Shown here: one piece after another, positions 22,001 to 35,100 of the stretch
Layout of the letters: every line of letters starts with the position of its first letter
Position numbering within the stretch: the stretch's first letter is position 1
From: Campylorhamphus procurvoides
Taxonomy: Eukaryota > Chordata > Aves > Passeriformes > Dendrocolaptidae
DNA length: 64,000 nt
Assembly: GCA_013396655.1 (NCBI GenBank)
Contig: WBMV01006646.1
Coordinates: 248,001 to 312,000 of the forward strand
Direction: 5' to 3'
The notes under the pieces: generated by a model
What the model saw: only the letters and a program-made list of their open reading frames with translations
What the model was told of the DNA's origin: nothing
Databases searched by the model: none
Program-made: the position numbers and the translations under genes

Positions 22001-25000
22001 GTCAGTCCTGGGGACTGTCCTTGCCCTCGCACTCGAATAGGAGATGCAGGAATAGGATATATCCACTTGCCTCTCTTGTTTTTCTCTTGCTCTTGCCTTC
22101 TTCATCTTTCAAGGCCTTCTCAGCTGCAGGTGTTTTCATGTACACTTGCAGTGTAAGTCTTCACCTTTCAAGATACATCTCAATAGTAACTTCTGTTGCT
22201 AGCAGTCAGCTAAAAAAGGCAAGTTTATTTGTGTGTGAACCTGAAGGTGAGAAAAATGCTTCTGTTTAATTTTCAAATACCTGACATTTGTATTCTTAAA
22301 AAACAAAAACCCAAAACATAAATAAACGTGTGCTAGAGGGAAATAATTGTTGGTTTTCCTCTGTTTCAATGGGAGAAATGTGAGAAAATCAGAAAATACT
22401 AAATGATGAATCATGACCACAACTTAAATTCTGTGAAAAAAATACACATTTAGTTGAGGTAATGTTCCATCAGTAAAAACATTGCAGCCAAACGTCTCAG
22501 CTAGTCTTTACAGCACATTCCCCTTTCAGGCGGTCATTGAATTGAGAGCAACATGGTTGTAGGGCTATGGGGAGGGTGGGCAAGTGCCTCAACCTGAAAA
22601 GCTATTTTTCAAACAATATTTAATTATTACAATCAGCTCTTGCAAGATTATTTTATGAAACCTCATGTCCTGTCTGACCTTATAAGAACATAGGACTTTG
22701 GTAATTGTATTATTGCTTTATTTTATTAAGGAAATTGTTATTTGTAGTTCACAAATATGTTATCATCTTGACCTTTACATCTACCACTCATATGCTCCCT
22801 CGAGTGGTCTACATTATGCATTGCATTTATTCACTCAGGCTGTTCAGCTTGTCTGAATATAATTTAGCTGGTATTTTGAAGCACCTTGATACAAGTTAAA
22901 CCAGCAGTTTTGCTTTGAAATATAGAATGTTGAAGTTGTCTTTAGCTGAAAACTTAGCTGAGTAGAAACAGCAAGAATGAAGAAAGATGTCACCTTGTTT
23001 CACAGGTGAATTGCTGTCTTGATTACATGTCACTTGTGGATTGGGTTACATGACACTAGGTAACCATGACTGCATAACAAAATGATACAATTTCCATAAC
23101 TCTATCATTTGAGGTTAAAACTGAGGTAAAATATTTTATTTTTAGAGATTAGTGCCAGTTCCATTTAGAATCTGAATTTCTGTTCTTATAATCATGTTAA
23201 TTACCAAATTATCAGCATGACAACTGTGAGGATACCCTCTAATCTCACTTAAGGCTGGAGTGGGAAGTAAGTCAGCAAAGTTTGAAAAGGTTCTTAGCTT
23301 ACTTTCCTAGAGGAGAAGACACAGGGAAACATTCCAGCCATTATTGCTAATCTTTTTCAATGTGCAAAAAGTACTAAATCTTTGTGGAGTGCTGTTCACT
23401 GATGGCAATATCATAAGTATGGTCTTCTGGACATCTCTGACAAATACCACATTATGTCTCTTCATGTTCTTTTTAATGCTGTTTTAAGGGGACAGTCTGG
23501 GGAGACCATCCTTCTCTCCCAGATATTCATGCTATTGTTGAATGACATTTATTATTAATATTGATTTTTGTGGGTATGATCCTAATCCTTCTGAATCAGC
23601 TGGATGACTTATTTTCCAGCTTTCACCAAGCTGTCTAATTGTAGGAAGAATTTTGAAAGTGTTGTCTGAATCTGACCCTAGACCATGTTATTGGCCACAG
23701 GCACTAGCTGCTTAGTTTTCTCTGTTATTGCTGAGAGGTGACCACTGATACCATTATCATTTGTAGTGCAGTAGCATTCAAAGTGGTTCATCATGAACTA
23801 TGTGCAGTGCTCTACCAACTAAAAATATTTCAGCTCCAAGAGCTTAAAACCTATGAGTATGCCTACCTGTAGTCAAGGGTATGACTGTAACTTGCATGTA
23901 CATAGGTGAGTTAGCTTTCAGCTAGATAGTTTAGTACGTGTAGCTCTTAACGCGGTAGCTGAAGCATAGGAAGTGACACCTCCAAGATTATTTAAAGCCC
24001 TAGAGTGTAGGAAAAGCCCCCGAACAGCTGAGTTTCTCTATAATTCTCTACCTACCAGGCTGCATACATACTGTTTGCTGATTCTACTAGGGTTCAGATG
24101 CTTCAGTGATAAAAACATAAGTCAAAATGCATTTGATTTATACTACAGCTTTTAAAAGGGGTGTTTCCCCTGTATGTCATCTGATGAGAAGAAAACTCCT
24201 AGTAGGTAGACACAATTAGCATTGGGGAAGTTGTTGATCTGCAATCAACAGGCTTCTGGCATAATTTCCTCATAACTGGCCCATGTCTGGAAGTGGCAAG
24301 ACATACTAATATTCACCAGAGCCAAAGGGAGTGATGGACCTTGTGGACCTTCTGTCAGTCAATAATATCCTCACTGCTTGATGTGTCAAAAGAAGACAAA
24401 GGCTCAGCTTTCCTTGGGGTTTCTCATGTGGCAAAGGGAATGCTTGGAAGTTTTACATGGACTTTGTTATTCAGCAGTGGAAGCTGTGATCATGAGCTGG
24501 CTTCATCTGGTTTCAATCACTCACTTCTCTCTCTCTCTCTGCTGAATATTCCTATGTTCATGGAATATTTTCCCAACTGTGTTCCTTTGACATTACCTTT
24601 CCAGCCCACAGCAGAAGGATTGCAAGAATAAAAAAAAAAAAGTGGCTTCATCAAAGTAGTTGTTGAGTCAATAAGTTGTTATCAACATTAGAGGTAGCTT
24701 TTTCATCTGCCCTGGCATCAAAGTTGTTCTACTTTTCTTGCAGGGAGGTGCATCTTAACCTTTCCCAGCTCTAGCCTCACTGAAATTTAAAACAATCTAA
24801 TCAGTTTCTTTAGAATCCTTGGCTAGCTAATATGATTCTGCCTTGCTGATGTGGAGTTAAAGTGTTTGAACAAAGAGAGCAGTAGTGTTCTTTCAAGATA
24901 TCACAGGATAGCTTTGCTTTGGGGAAGATTTTTTTTTTAAGCTAGTAACAGTTGTGATGGAAAAATAACCTCTCCTTTATACTCCTTATACTTCTGTCAC

Positions 25001-27959
25001 CAAGAATTTAAGCAAATCTGTTCTTCATCCCATCCAGATAAAGTCACAAGCAGATTTCAGAATCACTGCATGTGTCAATAATCAAACAATATAGAGACCA
25101 GGGGGCTGGTTTAACTTTAGCAGTTTTGTGCTGGGGTTATTAAAATGTGTGGTGATGTTTTTCACGAACGAGAATATCAAAGCTCCCTCTTTTATGTGGA
25201 GGAAGCAATGGCACATGTGAGAACACTCTAACCAAAAATTACATTTTAAATAGAAACATTTCCAATATAAAGGCAGTTTAATCTGTATGTGTCTGCTGTG
25301 GGGTCCCTTACTGACTCCAGGAAATAAATGTGCTAAGTGGGTAATTTTTTGTGTAGAAACAGAAGACGAAGACGATATCAGTGTCTTCTGGCAGATCCAA
25401 AATGAAATCCATGTTTCTTTCAAGAAAAATATATGAGGATTTGAGTATCTCAGTATATATGTACATCTGTTCCTTTTAGTGAGGGCTACTTCTATTTCTT
25501 TGAAGAAATTACATTCAAGAGCTGTTCCATGTGGACTGATCATTGGAGAGAGCCAAAGATTTGCATCATATTAATGGGGTTCTGCCAGCAAGATGCAAGG
25601 GGCTTTTTGTTGAATTGGATTGTTTTCCAGGATGGAGCACTTTATTGAGGAGGCTGACAGCCTGAGGGAACAACAGCAAAATAACTTCTGTGTGTACCTT
25701 AGTGGTTTTAACAAGAGCTTTCTTGCTCTGGGCAGATTGTTTAGACCAGCGTTACAAATATATGTCATTATTTACGACAGCCATGATGCAGAATATTGTA
25801 TCTTTAGGAGCAAGCCCTTCAGACTACCTGTTAATTTTTGGTGATACTTGGCCAAAAGGAACTACACATACAACTGAGAAAAATTCTAGCAAATTTAAGT
25901 ATTACAAGTTAGATCAACAAAGACATTAGTCTTTAAAGGACCTGCACACTGCAGAATTAAGAATCCCCAGGTAAGAGCACCCTCATGGTATCTTTCTTTT
26001 CAAACCTCATCATCAGGACTGCAAAGGATATAGCTAGAGTAACTTTTGGTTGAGAGGCAAAATCACAACTTTTGTTTCAGAACCTTAAATAGGAAAGTTC
26101 CTAATGCTAAATTAGAAGAAAGTGAGAAATACAGTAGAATACAGTAGGAATAAAAAGAACAGTTGGAAAGCTATGATGAGAGTTAAAAGCAGTATCAGCT
26201 GCAAATGCTGGCATGCAGCTGCACCTAAATAAGGTAGCCCTCTTCCTGACATCAAACAACTGTTCTCTCAGAGAACAGGACCATGTGGAGATCAGTGTCA
26301 GGTAGAATAAAGCAGAACAGAAAGGGCTTTCTTTAAAACACAGGTGGCAAAAGCATCATTCAGAGCTTGCTATCCACAAGTAAGGAGACTATTTTGTTTT
26401 ATGGAACAGATATTTCAGCTTAGCAAGGCTTGTTGAAAATGCATGTACAGACCCTTGCACCAAGTGAAGTATGTCTTTGCTATAGAGTTAGTTTGCATGA
26501 TTGGCATCCCTGCTGTGTCTCTAGCAGTGAGCAATAGGTATTTTGGAAAGCCATACCTACAAATTTGTTTCTTTTTCCCATCCTTACTGTCTTGCTTCCA
26601 CACTCCCTGGTGTGCCAGCAAATTTTTGGGGAATGTCTTACAGTTTTTATGCATGATTAAGCTGGATATGTATATGATTCTTTCTGCTTGAAACCTTCAG
26701 ATAATTTTGTGTGAGCAGGCTACAAGTGAAAGTAAACATGCTGTTTGGTCACTAGCCTATAACCCAGGGGAGCCATCTATCCAATGAGACAAAATTGTCA
26801 GTATTATGTGAGAAGCTTTTGAAGTGGTTTATAGCTAAAATTTAAGAATCAGGGATCACATTAAAGTGAAGAAATGAGAAATGCTGTGGATTTATATGAT
26901 ACATGAGAATTTGGTTGTGTCCTGCACAGGACTGAAGTTACATCTACAGTGCACTGCAGTCAGCTGGATATGGTATGGGTCAGAGCTCAGCAGTCTCACC
27001 AGGCACCCAGATGTGGAGTGCCTGTAACTCTGTGGATTTGCCAGTGTTCCAGTGGGAGGCCAGACTATGTGCAAATACTGATCTTTTGTGAAAGACAGTT
27101 TTAAGACTCCTTTAGGAAGAATACTATGACACATTGTCTGCTCATATTGTCTGACCAATAAGAACACACCTAGAATGGATTTACCATGTCTTCTCCCCTC
27201 TGCATGTGGGAAGCTCTCACAGGAAGGCAGTGTCAACCCCAATTCTCTCTGATAGGAAACTTTTATTCTCACTGAGGATGTAAGATAAGTTTGAAATTGA
27301 CTATAGCCCAAATCCTGCTGTAACAGTCTTAACAATGTTATCCTGTATCCACAAAAAATGTGCAGTGAGAAAGTCCAGTCTTTCTCTTCCCTGTGCCTTG
27401 GCTTGTTTTGAAGGATTTTCTCTATGTCAAAAAGGACAGTATGTCTTTATAATCCTTTTTACCTTTCTGTCTGTCTAGAAAGATTTTATACATAATGTTC
27501 TTTATGTGATATAGGGAAAGCTGGACATCTTGAAGGGAAGTATGGTGCTTCCTGATCAAAATACTCTGCTAGTTTGATCTCCATGCTGCTTAGGCCAATG
27601 AAATCAGACACTTTGATCCTGTGTATGTGCAGTTTTCCCATCACAACAGCATTTTAAAACTGCCTATGATTCCTGGGTCTAGACAAAAAAAGCTTTCATT
27701 TAGGTAGGAGTCTATCTCACATACTGATCATTAATCAAATATAAGAAGATCTTTGGTCATTTGAGTATAACTTTGATAGCATTTAAGTGTCATCTGTCAC
27801 TGTTAAAATGTATCGTTCCTCCTTTTTACCTGAGTTCATAAGTATCAGCTCGAGATCCGATCCACCTGGGGGCTTTTTTAAATAACAAGGGAATAGAAAC
27901 CCTGTAAAATGCATCTAAGATTGCAGGACTAATTTTTAACCTGCTGTAGAATAAAGTGA
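19041..27959. other. Unique noncoding DNA, no gene seen
   Basis: Almost 9 kb of AT-rich sequence without a recognisable exon, RNA gene or transposon. Simple-sequence patches: A/C-rich near 21297-21320, TC dinucleotides at 24526-24540, and 12 A at about 24630-24641. Reading frames up to 153 codons (25082-25543, minus) overlap in several frames and have no recognisable domain. Confidence 0.5.
24526..24540. repeat. TC dinucleotide microsatellite
   Basis: Seven uninterrupted TC units plus one T. It is short and of no known function, but potentially polymorphic. Confidence 0.85.
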
Positions 27960-28310
27960 TATAAAATCAATTTGGTCAAAACCTGCTTAAGTGGGTAATT
28001 AAGGTCACAATCAACCAAAATGGTTTCTGAAACCATTGCAGCTATATATCATTACACTTCTCTTCCAGCACAATGTAGAAAGACAGGCCCCAGCTAAAGC
28101 TTTCATCTGGCTATCAATCATCATTACAGTGTAAACTGCCAGGGTGAGAGAGGGCAAAGCTTTGAATTCAGAGCTGATGGAAGTTCTATGACCTCAGGGC
28201 TTTCTTAAGTTAAAGGCTAATTAACCATAAAAGAGTCAAAGGTCTGCAAGTCTAACACATTAAACGATGTGCCTGCCTCTTTAGGTTCTATTGTATCAGC
28301 AAACATTAAT
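27960..28310. promoter_or_regulatory. Candidate conserved noncoding element (unproven)
   Basis: The stretch has the look of a vertebrate enhancer-type conserved element: no repeat decay, mixed AT-rich homeodomain-type cores (gggtaattaagg near 27993, ggctaattaaccat near 28216), a nuclear-receptor-like tcaaaggtc near 28236, and a perfect interrupted palindrome at 28019-28037 (aatggtttc-t-gaaaccatt). None of this is diagnostic. Motifs of six bases occur by chance, and conservation cannot be seen from one sequence. Boundaries are arbitrary. Confidence 0.2.
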
Positions 28311-29510
28311 TCTGTTAAGTGTGAACACATCTAAGGCAATCATTGCCTTCTGCCACCCCTCTTTCTGCCTCCTTAGTTTTATATCTTGGGATTTTCTCCA
28401 TGTATGTGAAGTTAGGTAGAGCCTGAGAAATGTGCTTCTCTTGGAGAAAGTTCTGAGCAATGCAGGCTACATCTGGAAGGGAATTCCTGACATTCTTCAT
28501 TACTAATCAGCTTGGCCAAGCTAATCACATTAGCTTCAGAGAGTGTATTCAGTTATGGTAGTCCAGAATAAACAAGCTCATAGTCTAAACAAGTATGTTT
28601 GAGATTTCATAGACTGTGTGAGGCAGCTGTAAACCCATGTGAATCTATATAATAGATAGAATAACAGTATAAAATTATAGCAGAAATGTAAGGACAAAAA
28701 TTGAAATTTAAAAGGAGCAATAGAATGATATGGAATGATGAAAATAGCAGTGGTTAGACAGATCTACATTCTGGAGAGTTTGAATGTTTTCTAAATCGTT
28801 TTTATTTTAACAAAATCTTTAGAAGAGGATAAAATTGTTATCACACTGTACCTGGTTTTTGGGCCTCATTCAAAGGCTGTTGAACTTGGGAGAATTTATT
28901 CATGAACTCCCAGGAAATGTTTAATCAGATGAACTATGGTAGGTATCAAAAAATATATCAAAACTCAGAAGATGTGTATTTGCCATTGTCATAATTACAT
29001 TGTCTAGGTACCCACACTTCCCTGCCCTTCACTTACATCACAACTATTTGTGGAGCCACTCTGTAGACCAGATCTAAAATAGGGTTAGGAGTTTTCATTT
29101 TCATCCGACACATTTCTGTGATGCACTTGGCAATGCTGGAGGGAGAGAAAAAGAGTTAGCAGGTGCAGAGGAGGGCAGGAACTTCTTAGGTCAGCTTTGG
29201 CACCAGAGAAAGCATTTATCTAAGAATATCCTGAGTCTCTCATTGATTTGTTGTTAGCGCTTAGCAAGTTCAAGTTCCTGAGGTTGCAGTTCCATTTTAC
29301 AAATCCTTTCACAGCTGAGTGTAAGGGGTTTCTGTTCCTGTCTCTGCCAAGCCTGCCTACATCCGTCAGCTGCTTATTCTTGCCACCTGCCAGACATCAC
29401 AGCCCTTTGGTCATACCAGTAAAATTGTTTGTGTAACTGTGATCTAAAGAGATATAAGAAATAACCTGTTTAAAAAGAGTACAAAATGGAAAATCTACAA
29501 TCTTCAACCA
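28311..29510. other. Unique noncoding DNA, no gene seen
   Basis: No recognisable gene or repeat. Confidence 0.5.
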
Positions 29511-29527
29511 CCCCCCCACCCCCCGCC
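29511..29527 (-). other. G-run tract with quadruplex potential
   Basis: The plus strand has seven C, an A, six C, then gcc. The minus strand therefore carries runs of six and seven G separated by one T, enough for four G3 tracts with very short loops. This is a sequence-level potential only. No promoter or exon is visible next to it. Confidence 0.5.
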
Positions 29528-30389
29528 AAATGGAATAAAAGAACCTCATATCACTGTAGGTATATTGACTTTGCTATATTTTTCCCTGGTGAGAATGAGA
29601 GGGGAAAATACTTCATGAATGTTACTTAATACAGGATCTTCCCAATATGCAAATAGAAGGTACTTTACTGTCATATGCTTTGACCATTTTAGGGTATTTC
29701 ACTCTGTAAAACCAGTTTTGAGATTCTTACAGTGAATTAAGGACTATTCTAAACAGCTACCTTTAGATGAGAGTGAATATATTATAGGTCAAGCACACAT
29801 AATTTTGCCCACAATGCTGACTTTTTTTATTGCAGGTTATAGTATGTACATGCAATAATTGTTAGTAAAGTTCAGCACTATGCAATCTGAGCGCTACAGC
29901 ATAGTTCAGACTCCATTACTAATGTGAATGTAGTGATGAAGACATAATAATACAACAGGTATAGGTTGCAGGGAGAAGTTATATCTTTTATTAGTTTCAG
30001 AGAGTTGAAAAAATGGACAAGTTCAGCATTCCATTTTCATTATCAAGTCTCTGTAGGACAGCCATTATGCTATGCTATCACACAACAGTCTCAGAAAGTA
30101 AGAGTAAAGGGTATTAGCACTTGGTTTGAGGTCTTCTTTGGAAGATCCTTCCTAGGGAAAAATGTTGATGTGTTAAATGCCAGAGCTTTGTGGGCTTTGG
30201 GCTGCTACAGGTAATGTTTTTGGAGAAGACCTAAAATTGCATCCTGAGCATATAGTGTCAGTTAAAGATACCATAATGCCATTTTCAGGAATATTAGTTT
30301 TTGCTTCAGTTCTATGGTGGTTTACCACATTGTAGCTTTGGTCAAAAGGATTACTGCTTTTTTCCATCTCCAAAAGTCAACTGTTATCT
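29528..30389. other. Unique noncoding DNA, no gene seen
   Basis: No recognisable gene or repeat. Confidence 0.5.
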
Positions 30390-30480
30390 CTTTCTGATGG
30401 GATTGTTGATCTATTTGATATGAGGAATGTTCTCATACAGCATACTTGGCCTTCTCCAAAGCTTTTGACTTAGTGCTGAT
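30390..30480 (+). pseudogene. Degenerate CR1/L2-type reverse transcriptase fragment
   Basis: The frame beginning with TAC at 30443 translates to YLAFSKAFDLVL, close to the YLDFSKAFDxV motif of the reverse transcriptase of CR1/L2-clade non-LTR retrotransposons, with the motif's first aspartate replaced by alanine. Upstream the frame is interrupted by a stop (tga within atttgatatgag), and downstream it ends after about 20 codons, so it is a dead remnant. It has the same orientation as the CR1 3'-end fossil at 31285-31348. The two could be parts of one old element with internal deletions, but I see no further RT or endonuclease motifs between them. The extent is approximate. Confidence 0.45.
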
Positions 30481-31284
30481 AGTCCTTAGCTGCATTCTAG
30501 GGCAGGTGTTTCTGTAATGTCTCATCACCTGGCCCAATCCAGTCCTAATTCTTTCATAATTAAATCAGAGCACCTAGTGGAGTGCATGCAAATTTCCTCC
30601 CTATTTATTTATCTTTCCTTCCACAAGACACAGATAGAGACCAGGGCTGAAGGGTCCTTTTGCACAGATCAGTATTGTTTGAATGCAAAAGCTGTATTAA
30701 AAGTTGTATCATGAACAGGTCTCATTTATTTGTTAAGGCATGCTAGGAGGGATCCCCAGGCATTGCTTTTTCTTCAATACCATTTAATACGTTATTCAAC
30801 AAACTAAATAATAAAATAGAGTTTTGAATGATAGTTTTGTAATAAAGAAATGAAATAGTAAATAATGAAGATGGCAAGATTCTATCATGGAGTGACTGGA
30901 ATAATCTGGACATGTTGTCTTGCAGTGAATGGAGTTTTAAGACCCCTAAGTAAGAAGGCAAGGTATTCCCACATGCTATGGATCTCTGTCTTGGAACTAA
31001 AATATAGAGGATTGAGATGTTAAAAATAATCATCGCAACAAGTGCTCTTAGTGTAATGCTGAAAGTAAGAGGGACAATGTGATCTTGTAATTAAGTAGAA
31101 AGTCCATGAAATGGAAATATCAAGCAGACATGGACAAGTCATTTTGCTTCTGTACATGGAATTGATGAGATCAGTGCCTCGATTTTGAAGAATATATAAG
31201 AAAGGTATTATTCAGAGTCAAGCTTAGATGTGAGATTTGAGTGTTGCAATGCTCTGACAGGTAAGGAAATGCCATTTCCTCTGC
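30481..31284. other. Noncoding, possibly decayed LINE body
   Basis: Lies between an RT fragment and a CR1 3'-end fossil in the same orientation, so it may be unrecognisable LINE sequence. No motif confirms that. Confidence 0.3.
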
Positions 31285-31348
31285 TTATTTGTCAGACATG
31301 CCCTAAGTAATATGAAATGTCAGATTAGATGATCCAATGGTTTCTTAA
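31285..31348 (+). mobile_element. Ancient CR1-like LINE 3'-end fossil, sense
   Basis: The segment cagattagatgatccaatgg at 31321-31340 matches the pre-terminal block of old amniote CR1 families (consensus about ggactagatgatccaatggt followed by cccttctggcctta). A gtcagacatgccctaagtaa segment precedes it, compatible with the 3' untranslated part. The terminal octamers are lost. It lies about 540 bp from an opposite-strand CR1 fossil at 31893-32135. Confidence 0.5.
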
Positions 31349-31892
31349 GGATGGAGGTCCAGTGAAACCTGTGAAACAACTGCTGCTTCCCCTTCACCAT
31401 TTGTATATGCAAGATTGGACTAGCTGTATTCTAATTCCAGCATGATGGCTATGTAACCCAACTGACTTCAGAAGAACCACACTAGTGTCAGCCTGGAGTA
31501 ATCCAGTTGCGGCTCCAGTTTGTACAGAATTTTTGGGATACCTCAGGATAAAAGGTGCTATACAAATGTAGGTCACTTTTATTAAATGCCTTGCAAATCG
31601 TTTATAATGCCTTTAAATATCAGAACAGCCATACCACATCAATAAACCCTGCACATGTGTTTGCTTTATTTTAGAGTTTGCCATAGTTCACTATAAATGG
31701 CTTAGATATGTTCAGTAATTCAGTTATAATGAAACGTGCAAGCCTTCAAACGTATGTGTTACAACTGGCCTCTGATGTAAATGCTTTGCCAATTATATGT
31801 ACATTAGTGATGACTGTAGCAGGCTTATAAATACTCTGTAATTCTTTGGCCTCTATTCTGCCATTGCTTACCTAAGTTTTATAGTGGTGTGT
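31349..31892. other. Unique DNA between two fossil CR1 pieces
   Basis: No gene. The part 31600-31860 is AT-rich and free of visible repeat structure, and has the look of a conserved noncoding element, but this cannot be shown from one sequence. Confidence 0.4.
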
Positions 31893-32135
31893 AATTCTAG
31901 ATTCACAAATTTTAAGGCCAGGAGGGACAATTCAGTCATCTAGCCTGCTATCAATGTAACAGGCCAGAGAACCTCATCTGGTTGCCTATGCAATGAGTGT
32001 GAGAACCTTTTTGTTTGACTAAAGCATGTCTTTCAGTCTGCATGTCTGCAAATCTTCAGGTGAAGACCTTGAGACATTAAAAATTTATTAGTGGTCTCAG
32101 AGGTTTGCTCTAATTATTAGTCATCCTCACAGTGT
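31893..32135 (-). mobile_element. Ancient CR1-like LINE 3' region, antisense
   Basis: On the plus strand it opens attctagattcacaaatttt and aaggccaggagggacaattc, the reverse-complement 3' terminus of the old CR1 families abundant in turtles and crocodilians (consensus: catagattctaaggccagaagggaccatt). It then follows that family's order: atctagcctgctatcaatgt, aacaggccagagaacctcat, a gaccttgagacattaaaaat block, and ctaattattagtcatcctca near 32111. Similarity runs for roughly 240 bp, which makes this the best-supported ancient repeat here. The 3' end is at about 31893 and the element reads on the minus strand. It has no coding capacity. Confidence 0.75.
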
Positions 32136-35100
32136 GTCTTGGCTTCTTCCCCTACTGTATCCTACATTATGTCTTTGAATACAGCTGAAGATCCAGTGAG
32201 GAGGAGCATCACCCTATTTTTGAGCCTCAGCTGAGATTGTTCCAGACTCTAACCTACATGAAATTTTGGGGGAAAAATAAGCTTGAATTAATTCTTGCTA
32301 ACATTTTTTCAACAGACCTCCAGATGTTCTTTCCGTTTTCTTTCCCATAATGGATAAATTCTTTGCAGGGAAGCTGTGTGAGAGCCATATGCCATTTCAA
32401 ATTCATTTTTAGCCTTAGAGTACGTTACTGAAAGAACTTCTCTCAGAATTTTAAGGCTTATAAATCCAGAAAAGATGCCAGATTTTAAAGGGTGAGGCAA
32501 CTCTGTAGGTGCATACATAAAATCAATACAGACTTCAAGAATCTGGGTGCGCTTCAAGGTTGATAAACAGCAGCTGAAGAGCTTGAAAAATCACACTTGT
32601 GTGGATGTATCTTTTTGGAAATACAGCTCTGTTGTGATTCATGTGATTCTTGCCAACTCTTTGTGCAGACTCACTGAAAAGGAATAAATGTTCTGCCTTT
32701 CCACCCAGCACCATTCTCACAATCTTCATGTGCATGTCTTTGGACACCTTACCTGAGTGCTGGCATAAGTCTCTTTACTCTCCTGGGGTCTATTCATCAC
32801 TATCAGAAAGCCTAGTTTTTTATCAGGGTGGTTTTATTATCTGCCAAATTCAGATGCTTGCATTATATGGGGGTGGAGGAAAAAGAAGATTGGGAGTCTG
32901 CATCTAAATGTCGTTTCACGTTTCAGGAAATCTTATTTTACTCAGATTGATTTTGCAGTCTGGCAGGATATGTCAGAGGCAGGCAGAGGAACTGAAGAGG
33001 AAGTGACAGATAGAAGGCATTCAGCTGCTAAATGGTTCCTTGGAGTTTTGTGCCAGAGCAAGGCACAGTATCAGGGAAATACAGTCTGATAATTTAAGCA
33101 GAAACTGATCATGACTGAGAAACCATAAGAATTATTATGTTAATGAAAGCAAAAAGGTAGGAGAGGTCTCTAGTCTCCTGACAGACAGGGATGTTCAGAT
33201 CAGACCTGAATCTACAGGAAAACATTGAAATCTCTTTAGAATAAAAATGTGAAGTTGAGACAATATGTACTGTTAATTGCTCTATTAGCACAAAATAAAA
33301 ATGCACCTAAACTTTAGTGCTTTTATTATTACACTTAGGAATGTTTACTCACTGAAGGTAAAGTGCTTTGAGAAGGAAAACATACTTCCTCACAGTGGCT
33401 GCTTCCCATATTTGGAGTATGACTGTTTAAATTGTAGCTCAGCAGAAATATTTTGATTCTGTGGGGCACCAGCAGCTCAGCAACAGTGCTGCCTTTCACA
33501 TCCAGTTCTTAAGCGTAACAGATCATTTAGACCCTGGGTTGGCTAGGCTCACATAAACCAGGTTTACAAAGAGTTATAAAAGCTTGGCTTTCCTCCTTCC
33601 TTCTCTCTCACATTCCAATTTTTCCCGTTATAGTTTTACCACAAGGCAATGCAGTCAAGCTTTTCTTGGATCATATGAATCAAGATCAATAAATATCAAT
33701 TGCAGAATGGGAATCTACGCACAGGCATGTGCTAGAAGGATGAAATAGTTATGTTAGTTCAAAGGAACTTCAAAGTTTGTTTTGGTTTACATTTTCAGGG
33801 TATAATGCCTAGGTTATATAGGTACCAAGCTGAAGTTGGAGTGGAAGAAGAAAGTTCTTTCTGAAAAAGCAGCAATGTTGGAATGTGCTGTGAAGCCCCT
33901 GATTGTTTTTCAGGTCTAGTGGCATGTATAATAAGCAAAATGGTGTTATCTCTGGTTGGGTAAGGGTACTACACATTATGGAATAATCTACATTTCAGCT
34001 GTGATCATATAGGTATTGTCTATAGATAGATGCAAAGCATCTTACGGGAACAAGATATTTGATTCAACAACAGACTGTCAAAAACATTTAAGGCACTCTT
34101 TTTTCTCCCCAGTCTTAGACTATGAGTCAGCCTCTGCCAGGAACCTTGTCCTCTCCTCCCCTCATATCCCCCTTGTAAGAGATAAATAACTTTATTAGCT
34201 CTAAAGTGAGATTTAGAGTGATATTCAACCATTTGCAGAACCATACTAAAAGGTTAAACATTGTTTATCAGAGATCCTGCGGGACCCAAATGGTGCACAA
34301 CGTTTCTGCTAGTCCAGAGTCATTTTCATCTACCTACCTTATCTCAAACACAGGAACTGGGTTCAGTGAGTTTTACATCAAGACTGTTCTCCATGTAGTG
34401 TATGGAGGAACTCAGCTAGAGTCATGATTCTGCCACTAAACTGAGCATCACTGTATTCCAGAACAGTATTCCTAATCAGAATTTCACTTTCTTTAAAATG
34501 GATTTAGATCTTTGTATGGAGTTTCTATGGAAGGCCAGAATAGTTAGTTGTGCTTTTGACTGTATAATCACAGAGGAATTGCCACAATGAGGCCAAAGGC
34601 AGAGGGTACAGGGAAAGGCATTGTAGCTTTCCAATTACAGCTAACTCCTATGAAGATACAGTCTTTCTTATTATAACTAATTCAGAAGGTTGGACTGGAA
34701 TGATGTAGAAGTATGATGAATCAGCAATGACGGTGGCAGCCTCTGAAACTTGCTTAATGAAGAAAATCAAGCATGTGACTATAAAGGGAATTGTTTCCTG
34801 TATGAAAAATTATTAATTTTATCATGTTTTGCTTTGTAAGAAACAAGGTGCAAGATTTATCAGACAGGAATCATCACAATGAGATTTTACATGGCCATTT
34901 CCTGCAAGCCTGTTGCATGATTCTAAGCAATCATTTTGCTTCCTTGTGCTGCCACCTCTTAATTTAGAAGCTGCAAATTACTGATTCCCAGGGTGATGGT
35001 TTGAATTTTTTCAAAGTTAGAAGTGATCATTATATTTATTTTGCCCAGCTTCCCTCATAAAGCAACCATAGGGTTCCAGCTAGGAATTATCACTCTGTTA

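Noticed and set aside
24626..24641. aataaaaaaaaaaaa as the poly(A) tail of a processed pseudogene
   Set aside because: The signal runs directly into the A run, no gene-like body is recognisable upstream and no target duplication was found.
25082..25543. Longest open frame in the window (153 codons, minus strand) as a gene
   Set aside because: No recognisable domain, no homologue known to me, no plausible promoter or splice context, and several frames of similar length elsewhere. This fits chance in AT-rich DNA.
34685..34725. CR1-like string ggttggactggaatgatgta
   Set aside because: Similarity is limited to about 15 bases and no terminal octamers or neighbouring CR1 blocks follow.
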